From NCBI RefSeq assembly GCF_004359215.1, contig NC_090628.1:1585228-1649227 (forward strand): 64,000 nucleotides of DNA, read 5' to 3'. The DNA is from Bremia lactucae. Lineage: Eukaryota > Oomycota > Peronosporomycetes > Peronosporales > Peronosporaceae. A program made the translations under genes and the position numbers. The notes under the pieces are model-generated. The model made no database searches and was not told the DNA's origin. It worked only from the letters and a program-made list of their open reading frames with translations. The number at the start of each line of letters is the position of its first letter. The first letter of the stretch is position 1. This document shows, one piece after another, positions 1 to 13,838 of this stretch.

Positions 1-3000
1 TCTCCTGCTCTCTTATGAACCGTACCTGCCACTGCTGATGGACGTAATGGTCTCACCGCTTCAAGGCAGTCACGAGCTACAATCGAGTGTGATTGCTATG
101 CTACAAACGCTGTCTACACACAACCCGACCGGATTTGGCGACTGGATTGCAAGGAATTTGCATCAAGGCAACGAGCCGTGGCTCGTGCAGTGGAGCTACG
201 CACTGCTGTTGCAAACAGAGAAAATGGTGCCAACTGACAATGATCAAAGATGGGAGGAAGCATCGATTGAATTCAAGCAGTTTGACCGAGTCTTTGTTCA
301 AGTCATGCACATGTGGAGAACGTTGCTGGATCACACGGCAGATGTGGAGCTTGTAGATCAGTTAGTCAAGTATTTGCAGGCTTTATACATGCAGACCGAT
401 TACGAAGCGTGGCATAAACTTATGCGCAAGAAAATGCAGGTGCACTTTGTGGATATTGCTGATGTTTTGGTGGGATGGATGATGAGCACGGGACCGGAAA
501 GCAATTTATTGCGGTGCGTAGGTGATTCATCTAATTGCGACATATCTAACGATTCACTTATTATATCGATGATATTTAAGGGAAGAAATACTCACGGTAT
601 TGCACAATTTTGGTCAATTGTGGGCAGACAATAGCGTTTTTAGCCTCCAAATAATCAACTCGTTTGCCGAGGTAAGAGCATGTCTGAAGCAGAATTAAGG
701 CGCACAAAATAACTTACGAAACCACATCAAAGGAAATCGTGACTTTATGCAATAGTTGGACATACGATTCTCGAAGTAACAGTGATCGTCTAAGCACTCT
801 ATTATCTTGTTTTCTTATGGTAGCGCAGTGTGTTCCTTGTCTTGGTACGTCAAAAGGTGAAATCATGATCAAATCAGTGCATTGATGGGACATTTACTGC
901 AGCATTATCAAATGAAGAAGGAGCCCAAAGTCCTTTTTCTCAAGTGCTCTGTTGCGTCGTATCGGCCCCACAGCCCGAATACTCGTACGTAAATTGTCTT
1001 ATTGTTTAATTAATCACATTGACGTCGACCCAAACTGTTCAAACACAGTCTCTTTTGCTTGGCAAATTGTTCAGGCTATCTCGTATCAATTTCCAACTCA
1101 CGACACACTAATTTTGCTCCACTCTCCGTCAAAGCAATCGGATTTTTACTTCATCACTGTGCCGTGCAATCGTACTCGCACGATGGCGAATTTAATAAAA
1201 TCGCGATTGTGCTTAGTAATGCTTGTAAATTAGCGCGTGAGAATTTCTCTGATCTCGTCAATCCGTTATCACTACAAGGAGCTGCTACTAGCTTACTGGA
1301 TGAAGACATATCCTTTTTGACTGTTAACAAAGACGGCCAGCCGAAGCGTTTGAAAATTTTTGAGTGTCTATTTCACTTTGATTATGCTAACACGATATTA
1401 TACACAACTCAACTGTGTCTTCAACTTGCCCGATTAGGTGGAGCTGCCGCGCTGAAGGTGCGTTTGTATAAGAGTGCGTTCTACTTGCAAGACGCTGAAA
1501 ATAATAGCATGTCATGTTAGGTACTCGGCACACAAGCACTTGAAAGATTAAATTTTCATAGTGATGAAAGGAGCAACCCTTATTTCGTGTTTACTGCCAC
1601 ATGTTTTATCCTTCTGTCTAGAGATCTTGCAGATTTGAAGCTTGCGGATGATGATGACACATTGCACCTTATAAAAATTCTTGACTTAATTACGAGTGCA
1701 CTGGATAAAAGAAATCAGCGTCAGTCGGAATTCAATCTTCGGCAGTTGTGTCTCGTAATGAAAATGGCCTGCGGATTAATTGAAGCTGTATTGCAAAGGG
1801 TTAACGACCACAGTGATGCTGCAGAGACTTTGAAGAGAGCATCCCTTCGCATATTGGAATTAGCAACTTGGCTTCTTCCCACTAAGGCTATGGTGCTGCA
1901 AGATTATCAGCTTAGTACTGAAACGCTGCAAACAATTCATGCTCTTTTGTCTGAAACGAAACTCATTGTAATAGTTCCAAACAATATTAGTCAGTCAATA
2001 TTACAAAAGGTTACGAAAGTCGCTCGTTGCTCTAGCGTGCGAGTTAGAGAGGGATGCATTCAAGTACTGGAAGACTTGAACTGTCGAGTTGAAGCTCGTG
2101 CTTTTGCTGGAATAATGTTCGACGTATTGCTGGATCTCTTGTTGGACCCCAACATAAGTGTACAGCGCAGAATTATTACGAGTACGCTGAATACCGTAGC
2201 GCAGTTTGCACTGTTTTCGCACATGAAAATGCGTATCGTTCATCCAAAATTTCGATCCTTGCATCTTACTTTTGTCAGCGCCGATTTTGAAGATATACTA
2301 AGTCTGTTTCAATCTCAAAATTGTGATGAAAAAGATTGGAGTTTGGTCTGTCGACGTATCATGACCCGCGCCATACCAGATGTGGCACTAGGAAACGCCA
2401 ACATACTATTGGGTGCGATTCGCCAAGCAGCAGCATGGTGTGTTAATAATAGACTTCGCACCCACTTTGGAGGTCCAGCTCAGAGCTTTGCGAGCTTAGA
2501 GCGACTGGTACAGGAGTATTCTGGCGAGGCCCTTTGTCAGACTGAATGGACCTTAAAGAATAGCGAGGTAACATGTTTTCGAAGCGGCAAGATTCCAAAG
2601 CTGTTGTTGCTGGAATTTGTAAGCGAGTTAGATATGCGTATGACTCGCGCAATTTTTGCCACCGACGTAGATCAAAGAAATTCGGAGAGTGATGAATGTA
2701 AATCAGTATTATTTTTTCGGACAAACAAGGTAGTATGTGATGACTGGCTAAACCGTATACGGCCATATCTCGTTGTTTTATCGAAACAAGTAGGAAGTAG
2801 CGAATTGAACCGTCACTACCGCCACGCCTCCATGACTAATTGTTACACTAATCTTAGCAGAGTTGTATCATCTTCTGGATCAAGTGAGCTTTCGAATAAC
2901 GAGGTGATGCAAGCAGAGAGCGAATTTGATGCTGCACTGTTTTCGCTTTGCCAATTTCATTGCAATGCGAAAGACGCAGACTCTATCATTGGATTTCAGA

Positions 3001-6000
3001 GATGGAGCATATCTTTTACATCGGCGCTTAACAAATTGGATCAGCTGGGTGTTGATAACATAGACAGCCAGGAATTGTATCGCAAAATGCCTCGTTATAG
3101 GTGGCATTCTGCTTTGCGTTATGAGGCTGAGATGCGATACGAAGATGCTATCAAGGAATATGAGACTTTGCTAGAAGTAGTATTTAATTGGGAAAATTCT
3201 CGACATGCCAGCTTCGAAAAGATTTTTGAAAATTCAATGAAGTTCATACGGATTTCACCTCTAACACTTCTAGGTTGCATCAAGCAGTGTGCAAAGTGTT
3301 ATGTCGCCATGCAGATGTGGACTAAATTGCGCCAGTTCATAAGTATAGTTGTTGAATTGACTGCGTCTTTCGTAAAGTATGATTACCCTGACAAAGAGAT
3401 TCAAGCGATTTTTGACTGGAGTAATACTTGGAATAACGAACTTGAAATGATCGGTACTTTAGAGACGCCTGTGTCTCTTACTGCGAATGTAACTAAATTG
3501 GCGAGTGATCAAACGATAAGGGCAGCGATAGCGCTTCGTGAATGGGACGGCATTAATGAAACAAATGCTGGGATGACAGGTGATGCATTTTTTGATTCTT
3601 CACTTGCCGGTCAACTTTGGCACGAGTTTATTCCGCTGGCATTACAACAGATTACTTGGAATGGTTATGCTGGCGAAAAGAATGATAATAGGGTCGAGGA
3701 AATTGTTCTTCGACTTTTTGGAGCAACAAATGAAACTCAGTCGTCGTCTCAGTTAAAACAATTTGACTCTGGATTAAACGGTCTAAGATTGAATCCAGAG
3801 AAGCATAATTCTGGTACTTGGGGCCATTTTTTTTGTACACATCGCGTGAGTAGTGTGGACTATAGTGCAGACAGGGAGTGTTTGCATCTCGTTGAAGTAG
3901 CTCGATTGGCCCGGAAGCAGCACAATTACCATCTTGCTGAACGTCTTATGGAAAAAGCTGCGGGCTTATACAATACAAATATCGTGTCAGCTACCTTTTG
4001 GAGCTATGAGAAATCAAAATATCTGCAGAAGGTTGGGATGTTAGATGATGGCCGGCGGCTTTTAGAGGCGCAGTGCGAAGCTTGTTTAAGTTTTGTTGAA
4101 TCAAATCAAACAAATCCGGAACAAAAAAGTATGATTGCTCGATCTTTTTTGTACCTTGCTAAATTAAATGCCAACGCTGAAATTGCAGGATTGTTGCAAC
4201 TAGCGGCGCCACAATTTCTTGATACTGCCACTGCGGGCAGCAACGAAGCGCTTAGCGCTTCTGATTTTGCGTCAGATCTGCATGACGTATCGGCGTATCG
4301 ATATTATCATACCGCTCTTGCAATATCGCCCCAATCTGCAAAGGCCTGGGCTTACTACAGTCACTGGTGTTACGATCGTGGTAAAGGTGAGATTGAACGA
4401 GTATTAAAGCAGAATGGATACATGAACTTAAACCTCGAGGATACTTCAAAGCTTATGGATCTGTTGCATGAAATGGATTTTTCCGAGGAACACCGCGACG
4501 ATATCCGTCGGGCGTTCTGTCAGATTCAAGAAGATGGTGAGGTCATTAGCGAGCGCCTGAATAGGTTTCGTCAATTGACTATTGAGCTTGCACCACGAAA
4601 ACATCATAGTGATGTAATCGATCGTTTACTCCACTTACTGCAAACGTGTCATGCCAAGGTGTTTAAATTTTATGAGCTCGCTTGTCGAGGTTACAGTAAG
4701 TATTTGTCCTTGCGCTTCAGCGACGCGAGCCCAAATTTTCCAAGGCAGGAAATAACAGTAGTTATGCTTCGTTTGCTTGGACTTTTGACGACGTATGGAT
4801 CTGAAAAGGAAGTTTCGTCAGCACTCGAGGATGTAATTTCTACTGGGCCAGTGGCCCCGTGGTCCTACATTATCCCGCAGATAATTGCTCGCGCGCATCA
4901 TCCGAGCCTTAAAGTTTCATCCTTAATTTACCGAATTCTTAAGCGCTTAGCACACCAATCACCGCATGAACTTGTGTACCCCGCTGTGGTTGCTTCGATG
5001 GAGTCCGAAGCTACATTTGCAAGTATTCACAAGGACAACGATGCATCACATGACACTTTTGCTGCTGTTTTGCACGAGCTGCACCATGCGTCACCTGGAC
5101 AAGCTGAAGGTGTACATATTTTTATTTCAGAACTCCGTCGGATTTCTATTCTATGGGACGAAGCTTGGATAAGTACACTTGTAAAGCTATCTGCTGATGT
5201 ATTTCGACGAAAGAGTACTTTAGAAAAAGAGGCGATTCGTGTCGAGAAGAACACGTCTTTGTCAACAAAGGAAAAGAAACAACTAGCCAACCGAGTATTA
5301 GGGGCAATAATGAAGCCGATCTACGTTTCGCTCGAGAAACTTTGGAACGATACGTGCGGATGCATCCGTGATCAGCATTTAGTGACTCCACACGAGCGAA
5401 AATTTCTCAAAGACTACGGAAGAGTTATTAGTAAGGCCTTGGAAAAATTTCACAGTTGCTGCATTGCTGAGTTTAGCACTGTGTCTTTAAAGGATCCACA
5501 AGAGATCTGGCAACCTTTTGAAGATATACTGAAGGCACTATTGAATTCTGCTGGGCGTCGAGAACAATTACTGCTCAGTGATCTATCACCGGCGATGGCC
5601 TCTTCTCCTCACCTGCTAGCTCTCACCAACATACCTGGCGCTGCGGCATCGACAGTATCTGGTCAAATACAGCCAATCACTATTTATCGCGTCAATCCTT
5701 TTGTATCTGTGTTGCGAACCAAAACCAAACCAAAGTCTTTGGAATTGATTGGATCCGACGGAAATACATACAAATACCTGCTTAAAGCTCGTGAAGATTT
5801 GCGTTTAGATGAGCGAATCATGCAGTTCCTGCGGGTGACAAACGAGTTTTTACAGGCTGACAATGCGGCAGCAGCTCGGAATTTATTAGCACAAAGCTAC
5901 AGCGTCATTCCGCTTTCTAATAAGGCGGGTCTGATTCAGATGGTTCCAGACGTCGTTCCCTTGTTTCAAGTGTATACTGCTCGCACTGATGCAAACGGGC

Positions 6001-9000
6001 CGATTAACAAAGATGCCGATGCTGGGTCCTCTGCTCAACAGCAAATATCTCCACCTACAGCTCAATTTTATGCAAAATTGAAGCAGCATGGTATATCAAA
6101 TGTGTCACCTAGCAATCGCTCGCGATGGTCAGCTTCTGTGTTAAGAAAAGTCTACCAGGAGCTGGTTGCTCAGCGTCCACGTAATGTCCTACAACAGGAA
6201 ATTCTTGTTCGAAGTGACGACTTACGACAGAGCTGGAACAAAAGGATACGATTAGGCAAATCTCTTGCAGTCATGTCCGTCCTAGGCTACATTATTGGAT
6301 TAGGGGATCGGCACTTAGACAATATTTTGTTGTGCGTCAAATCTGGAGATATCGTTCATATTGATTACAATGTATGCTTCGATAAGGGTCGTAGACTGAA
6401 AGTTCCCGAAATTGTACCATTCCGGCTTACGCCCATGCTGCAAGATGCACTAGGATTCACAGGGGTCGAAGGAAACTTTCGTGTTGCATTTGAAACAACA
6501 TTACGCATTGTTCGCTCGGACCGTGTTCGTGAAGCGTTGCTGATGTTGTTTGAAGCCTTTATATACAGCCCACTCGTTGAATGGATAAATGACGATAGAC
6601 GACAAGAACGGTCAGGAGATTTGAAGGCGCGACTAGAAGTCAAAGTGAACGTCTCTTTATTCTTATCGCGCGCAGAAGAACGACGACAAGATACAATTTC
6701 TTTTGGCCGTCAATACGAACGAAGCGTTGACGCTATAATCAAAGCTATAGATGATTCGGCAATTCCATTTTTGGCTTTGCTTGAACAGCGAGAGCTATTG
6801 CTATCGCTACAGCGTGAAGAAACAATGTTCATGGAGGAACTGCTGAGTGCAAAAGCTGAACTAGGATTGCTGCAAAGTGCTGAGCATTCCAAACGTATAG
6901 AAGCTGATTCTGCCAAAGCTCAACAAGACGAGGTGACCGCTAAATTAACGACTTTCGCCGATGAGTGTTTTGCACGGCATCGTCAAATTCAAGTTTGGAA
7001 GCAGCGCAGTATCTCTTTTGCTGAGTCGAATCCTGCGATTCTTTTAAGCACTGTCACAAGTGCTATTCCTACTGCAGTATTCCAAACATGTTATGGCAAG
7101 GTAAAAAATGCTCTCACGAAGTTACAACTCTCGGGTCAAGAATGGCAACATTCAAGTCTGCTGGAGTCGTGTTGCCAGTCAGTCGACGCGGACGTCAGCC
7201 GCTTTTGCATAGAGGTCAAGGAAGTCTCAAACGAATTAAATCCGTACCTATTATATTATGGCCGTCTCCGCAAAGAGCTTGTTGCATTTTTCAAGTTCGA
7301 GCGGAAGTTAGGAGGCAAGGACGTATATTATAAATGGTGGAATCGTTGCACAGAGTTTTTACGTGCGCCAATTGACACTGAAAATCAAGCTAAATCAAGT
7401 CCTACTGTGACTACTAGTGCCCCCTCTGTCGATGACGTCGCTGAATCTAAAATGGTTCTGAGCCGTCTTGATGAGTCGTCGGACTATCACTTGAGTGAGG
7501 CTGAAGAGACGCCATCTACATCGCGTGCAGACGATATTCTCGGAGAAGTTGCGACTGCGCTTTCTTCTATGAAACTGTCCAACGCGCAAGGCCAACGTCT
7601 GATGAAATTAGCTGGTGCATCTTGGATTTTAAAAGTTCTCATGCAGCTGAAAGAGACTTGTGCGCTTAGCATCGGCACATTCACGCCTGCATTAATTGCG
7701 CCACCAAAATTTGGATTTGTAGTAGCTATTACTAATGCGTGCTGTTCGCTGTTGGCATTTGTGTCCACGCCGAAAGGATCAATGAAGAGACTTCGAGCAA
7801 ACGAACTTCTGACGTCATTTCATGATAGAATCGGGAAGGAAGGTATATGGAAGAGTTTTATTGGGCTAAACGATGTCTTTAATGAAGTGGGTTTGTTTGC
7901 TGTTGCGCTACAAGAAGAGTTTGTGTCAAATTTGTATGGACGGAAAATTGGTATCAGTACACACTCAGTGACGCATATCAAGGAGATTCTGAAAAACTTC
8001 GACGGAAGAGAAGATTCAGAATCTTACTTTCCGATGTCAACTTCCAATGACACAAACGATTTGAACTTGTTGATCGAAACCGAGCTGACGGACTTACCAG
8101 GGGTTTGCAAATTCTTAGCAGCTGGTTTTGCTTTCATAGCAAAGATATCACGGCTGGTCAGTATGTTGCATCAAATGTCCATGATGACGGGAGATGAAGC
8201 AAAATGCATGGAGAGGTCTTCCAGCGCAAATTGGATTAAGTTTATGTTGAACGTCGTGGATACCTCTGCTGCGACCGGATTAGATGAGATGATTATGAGG
8301 GAGCAGATTCGCACTATGTGGTCGATTCAAATCGATGACTTCGTGTCGAGTTGTTTGTTACCTCTTCTCCAGCATCAACTATATGGTCTAATTTCTATTG
8401 AATGGAATTTTAAATTCTTCGCGCTTGATGAGCATACTTTACAGGATGAGGCTGACTTGCAATCTCTCAGTGAGCGTTGGGATGAGTTTTGCAGCTCTCA
8501 GATATTAGATATTCTGCCATCTTCGCCGGCAGCCTCGTCGATTGGGGCTTTAAGGGCTTTTTCAACTGATGTTTTTAGGTCAGTCGCAACCTTTATGGCA
8601 GTATGCACTGAATGGTGGGCTTGCGAGTGGAATAAAGTTCAGTCGAAGGCCTGGACTCAGTGCGTACAAACACTTAAAACTCGCCATGCAGGACGCCTTC
8701 GATATGCCGCATGGCTGGCAGATTCAAAGCCGCCTGAAGATGAAGCCACTGATTTTTCTCGGACACAGCTGCTTGCCTTCTTATCGTCTCAGGTGCCTCG
8801 GCTGAATGCGCTTATGGCGGATCAAGCTGCGCTTAAAGAGAAAGTATCGGAATTGGTTAAGCAGATGGAATATCTTGCGTCCAACATAAGCGACACCTCA
8901 GCGGTTGCCGATGCGGACTTGCATGCTTGTATCCAAAATGTGTATAGTAAAGTGACGGGGCTGTTTGAGTATGCCCAAACATTAAGTGATCTTGTACAAG

Positions 9001-10190
9001 GTGTCAGTGTCATTGAGACGTCGAATGGCGATATTCAGCTTGAAGTGGATGTCGTTGGCCATAGCCTTTTTCAGTCAGCCTCAAGCGCTATAAAAGAGCT
9101 GCATTTGCGGAACGAGGCGCTGAATGAAGCAGCCATTTGCACTCAAAAGTTCCAAGTCAATCTACAGCAAAGACAAAAAATGTGCGATGCCGTCCTTTTA
9201 AGAAAGAACGCTGTCGAAAATGCGTTTCATTTAGAATGCCTTGGCTACAAGGATATGGTGTTAGAGGTTGCGCATGTGCTGAGAATGGAGATTAAGAAAA
9301 CTGGCATAATATTCAATCAATTTGACACACTAAACCCTGTGTCGGAGCATCCTTACTCTAACTCTGTGAAGACTGATCATCAACGCCAAGAGCAGACTGA
9401 AGTGCATGATTCACTCTCTGAAGACTGCCTTGCGGAATTTTCGCTGATGGAAAACGATCGGCTTGCGCAACTTCTTCTTCGAAGCATTCGGTCTGTTGAT
9501 AATCTTTTGCCGCTTGAAAAGGTCCTTGAAGATCATGGAGAAGTCTGTACTTCTCTCCGCGCTACATTAAGTCAACTTGATAAAGTCTTAAGCAACTTTA
9601 CTACACAAGCGGATCAATTATTAGACACGGATGCTGCAGGACATCAGTCACGACTTTGCATGCTACTTTTGCTCGATCTAATTAAGGCGCTGCGAGTTGT
9701 CAAGACGGAAGACTCTTCACAAGCTAAAACTTCTCTGACGAATTTAAATGATAACGCGTCCATGCCTCCACTTGTTGTAGCTCGCGACCTCTTACGAGAA
9801 TGTGTAAAGCTATTTTTTAAAGCCACCGAGATGGCCGATCGCTTAACATATAGTAAAGAAAACGAATTGCGCGAAGTTGCCTTCATGCCTGATGAGTTGG
9901 ATACTGTCGAAGCAGAAAGCAATGAAGATGTTGCCACTTTGGAGCCTGATAAAAGTGATACCGGCATATCATGTGACACTACAGCTACAGCATATCAACA
10001 CCCCGAGAAAAATCAGTATGGCCTCCATGTCCTTAAGCGCATTGAGGAAAAAATTTCAGGTGTTGTTGCCGAAAAGGCAGATACTCAAGTAATTTTGACG
10101 GTTGAGCAACAGGCATCGTGGCTCATTGATGAGGCCACCAAGCCCGACAATCTCTGTGTCATGTACGAAGGATGGACACCTTGGATTTAA
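1..10190 (+). CDS. SMG1: SMG1-type phosphatidylinositol-3-kinase-related protein kinase, 5' partial
   Basis: SMG1 is the PIKK that phosphorylates UPF1 in nonsense-mediated mRNA decay. The 3' part is one open frame of about 2,890 codons (1521-10190) without a visible intron. It holds a FAT-like helical region, the kinase domain with a glycine-rich region near 5670-5840, the catalytic loop GLGDRHLDN at 6297 and HIDYNVCF at 6357. A roughly 1,150-residue insertion follows, and the protein ends in a FATC tail finishing YEGWTPWI. That long kinase-to-FATC spacer is characteristic of SMG1 among PIKKs. The frame is open from base 2, so the start lies upstream of the window. The 5' part is split: exon 2 to about 513; exon about 581-671 (donor GTAAGA at 672); exon ending 844 (donor GTACGT at 845); exon about 1057-1457; intron 1458-1520 (63 bp, GT...AG). 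The two exon edges near 513 and 581 and the acceptors before 844 are inferred. A GTG at 1587 is internal, not a start. Confidence 0.93.
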
Positions 10191-10329
10191 AAAGCGTATA
10201 CAAGAATCTCAGAATTAGATTTGGGTTGTAACAAACTACTTGAATGAGCACAGCGCCAATAACACATGTATTGATATCGAGCGACACAATAACGTCACCT
10301 CTCTCTCACTTTTTTGTTCTATTGCTCTT

Positions 10330-13300
10330 TCACGTCTTATGGAACTTGTACTGAATCTTCTTATGCACTTGGACCAAAAACTCGACATATGAGACGTCGT
10401 TGCGTGTGCGGTCCTCTACCAGCGCACTCATAAAGCGATTGGCCCTCCAATCATTTTTGCTCAAAATTTCTAGAGGCTGTGAAATCGGAATGGTCGAGTT
10501 TAAATACTCGACAAGCGAGCGGAGCCGCTCGCGAGCCGTCATGGTGTCCCCATCAGATGCTTCGGTCTCGGGGGCTCCGAATAAGTGTAAGGTCTGCTCG
10601 GCAGTGTCGGCATGATCGACACCAAAGAGCTCAAGAAGCAAGTCAGCTGAGACCTTAGGACCAATATAAATGTAGCAGCACATTGCCGAGTGCAGCAAGA
10701 AGATGCCTTCTTCATCCAATTTCTCAGCTGTAGGTGGGAGTTGATGAGGAAGAAGAAACTTGCCATCCTCGTCCAGCGTACAGCAGTCTTCTGCGAGGTC
10801 ATGGACACTGTAAAGCTTTGGATATACGGCGGATACGCAAAACTCTACTGGCAAACTATTCAAAAGTCCCATCATCATAACGCGCTCGTCAGCACGTACG
10901 TCTATGAATCCACGCGGTGGATTTCCCATGATATTTTCCCGTAACGCACGACTTTTGAGCGTTGCCAACGTATACAGAGGCAGCAGCTTAAGAGACTCGG
11001 GCAAGATTAGTTGTCCCGAAGCAGAAGACGACGCACAGAATTTACGATAGTTAAACAGCACAGTCACACACTGATCGACGAGCGATTCTTTAACTGCCAA
11101 TGGCGTCGTACGCATAAGTTGTTTGTCAACGAATTGGCGAGCTGCCCAACGCTGCCAAACCGAACACGTGGCATCCAGATCAGCAAAGCGAAAGACATTC
11201 GACAACAACGGCTCCACTTGCAACGCCAAATTGTGTACACGAACGCAACGCAAGCCATCACTGCGCGTATACAGCAAAGCTGCTTGAATAAAGGCATCGG
11301 TGCCCTCTGCAAGAGGCTCGTCGTATGCAAAAGTGACGCACATGGACCGGTCCTGGTCAATCACAGCAAACTCCATTTCGTCCGTCGTAAAGACATTGGC
11401 TCCGCGTGCACTGTAAAAGTTACCATACGAATGGTCTACACGCAAGCCAGCGCTGCAGCGAACCTTGAGCACTGCCTCGTACCCGCAGTCGCGATCTACC
11501 AGTCGCTGAAGCATGCTTGTTAGATGATGGTGATTGCTTGACTGTTCCTTTTCAAACTGTGGCATGTACTGGACACGACCACCAGTCAGCTCACACACGC
11601 GGCCCACGTCAGCGAGAGATGCAAACGTGTTTGCAACTGAAAAGACATCAACCGAAATATGCCGCTCAGCACACAATCGTGCGAGATTCTCGTACACATT
11701 ATTATCTTCCGGTGTGTACAGATCCACCTCCTTCGTCGTACCGTAAGCCCCGCTCACTTCTTCACGTTTCACTCGACCAATCCCCACACGAGGAGCACCA
11801 GTGTGCAGTAAAACGACTCGCCCACCTGATACAGACAAAGCGTCCGCAACGCTCCATAGCGCAGCTCCTGACACGGCTTGATTATTTGAGGTATTTTCAA
11901 ATGTGCGAACAATGACATCCGCCAGTCCAGTAATTTTGTCCGACGCAGCAGGGTCGTCCATGGAAACAAGCCAGCTACTTAAAGGCAAAGGCGCAGCGGG
12001 GTCATCGACATCAGGGCAAATACTAATCGAGATCGAAGACACGTCATTGTCCATTCGATAGTAATGCACGGCTGAGTCAAAAGTAATCAACCCAATTTTC
12101 TTGCGCCTATTCTGTGCCAGGGATGGAAGCAAGTACTGAATCGACTGCAATGCGCTCGTTGCAAGACCTGTTTGGAATGCAAAGTGAGACACATCAAGCA
12201 AAAACACAAGAATTGGCTCTTGTGGCGGTCGAATGGTATAGGCAGCCGGCACAACGTATTCCACTGACCCTCGCGACAATTCAAGACGTTCTTGCGTATC
12301 CCGACGACTGCCATACTGGTCCACACTGCAGTAGTATTCACGTGGCGTCTCGTTATTCAGCAGACAGATATTGCACACAAACTTTCGGCCACCTTGAATA
12401 AATTTCGTGAATGAATTCACATACGCAGCGCACCGCGTGCATCGCAAGGGACCACTAGGTCCAAAATCTACTAACGGAATAGGGCGTTCATCCTCTTGCA
12501 AGACCGCAAGCGGACAAATCACTGCAGCGAGTGGCAGTCCACATTGATTTAAAATCTCTTTCGTTGATGGCACGTGATTCAAAGTCGGGCGAATGAAGCG
12601 AGGATTGCAACATCCTTCATCGACACACACATAGTCACTCGATGCTGCAGGGGGCATCGTCACTGTGTGTCCATGCGCGATATACTGTTGACGCTCGGCT
12701 GACACAATCGGTCGAGGGATCTGAGTCGGATCGATTCGCTGTTTGGGAGCTTGGGAAGCCTGCGACTGCTGCGGTGGCATATTCCCACCTGGTTGAGGCT
12801 GGCCGTACGGTCCAACGGCTTCAGGTCCACTGTAGGGTGGGGCATTGACTCCAGGGTACGGTCCCGCATTCCGATTCGGTTGGAGGTGGGGTGCTGCTCC
12901 TGGAAGAGGCATGTCTTGCGTTGGAACATTGTATTGTGGAGGGAAAGGACCTGACCGAGCGCCTTGTGGAGGCGGTGCAGCACCAAAGCGGCCGGGGGGA
13001 ATTCCCTGTTGAAACGGCGGTCTTGGGGGGCCTGGAAGATTCTGAGATCCTGCCAGCAATGGTCCCGAGGCAGCCGTTAATTGAGTTGGCGGTCCAGGAT
13101 AAGCCGCTCTCTGTCCGTGTGGTGCACCTGGCGGTCCAGCCATCGCGCGATTTCCATTCGACAATGGACCGGAGAGGCTCGACGAGCCAGCCTGCTGGAG
13201 AGGTCGGTACGTCCCGGAGGACAAAGGTTGCTGTGTAGGTTGAAAGCCTGGACGATTGCCGCCAATGCCAGAGTGAGAAGCCTGAACGCCTGGAAATTCG

Positions 13301-13534
13301 CGACCAGGAAAGCTGCCTACAAATATACCGTGAATCAATACAGAATAGCGCTTTGAATAGAGTAATCTTCCTACCCGTCGGCTGTGACATGGGCTGCTGT
13401 TGCTGCTCATTGTATTGCATATTTCCGTAGCCGATGCCAGGTGATGCATATCCACCACCGCTTTGAGGACCTTGATGTTGCTGAGAGGACGGTGGGCCTC
13501 CAAACCCACGAGGCGGGAGGTTATGCGGCTGCAT
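10330..13534 (-). CDS. SEC24: SEC24, COPII coat cargo-binding subunit
   Basis: Sec24 pairs with Sec23 at ER exit sites, forms the inner COPII coat and selects cargo. Reading on the minus strand, an ATG at 13534 opens a 160-nt first exon (start MQPHNLPPRGFGG). A 58-bp intron with GT at 13374 and AG at 13317 follows, then exon 2 runs to a TGA at 10330. The splice joins phase 1 to give QPTG-SFPGRE and a protein of 1,048 residues, normal for the family. The first 290 or so residues are rich in Pro, Gly and Gln. A zinc finger follows at about 345-375 (RCTRC, then CNIC), then the vWA-like trunk (VFLLDVSHFAF), beta-sandwich, helical and gelsolin regions. An upstream in-frame ATG at 13593 reads through the intron and is not the likely start. 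The gene is convergent with SMG1. Paralogue type (A/B or C/D) was not decided. Confidence 0.93.
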
Positions 13535-13838
13535 CTTACGCTCCCGACGCTTTGAGCTCCACGTGTGCAGTGAGGGTACGGAACGGTTTTCACGGGGAAG
13601 CTATTTTTAGCGTTTTACAAATTTCTAGTATCACTTTTGAGAACTGGACGAAACGGAATAATCGTGCTTGAGAAAGTCTGCAATACTTTATCATTTCCAC
13701 GATCTAAATTGTATAATTAATTCTCATTGATAGGTGTAAATTCTAACCGTGAAACTTACAAATTCATTAAGAGCAACTGTACCTTTCGTTACATCTACCG
13801 TGCGCACGGGCAAATTAGGTACTTGGCTATCTTCTTAA
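13535..13838. other. 5' flank of SEC24
   Basis: This stretch holds the presumed SEC24 promoter and leader on the minus strand. It is AT-rich beyond 13600. I see no gene and no TATA or initiator element that I could defend. Confidence 0.4.

Noticed and set aside
952..1233. 93-codon plus frame overlapping the SMG1 5' region
   Set aside because: No resemblance to SMG1, and it overlaps the exon at 1057-1457 in another frame.
1587..1589. GTG as translation start of the large kinase frame
   Set aside because: The frame is open back to 1521 and joins by a GT-AG intron to an upstream exon; homologous SMG1 sequence continues further upstream.
11011..11523. 170-codon plus frame inside SEC24
   Set aside because: It is the antisense shadow of well-conserved SEC24 coding sequence.
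12821..13534. 237-codon minus frame as a separate gene
   Set aside because: Its first 53 codons are SEC24 exon 1; the remainder reads through the intron and then runs out of frame.
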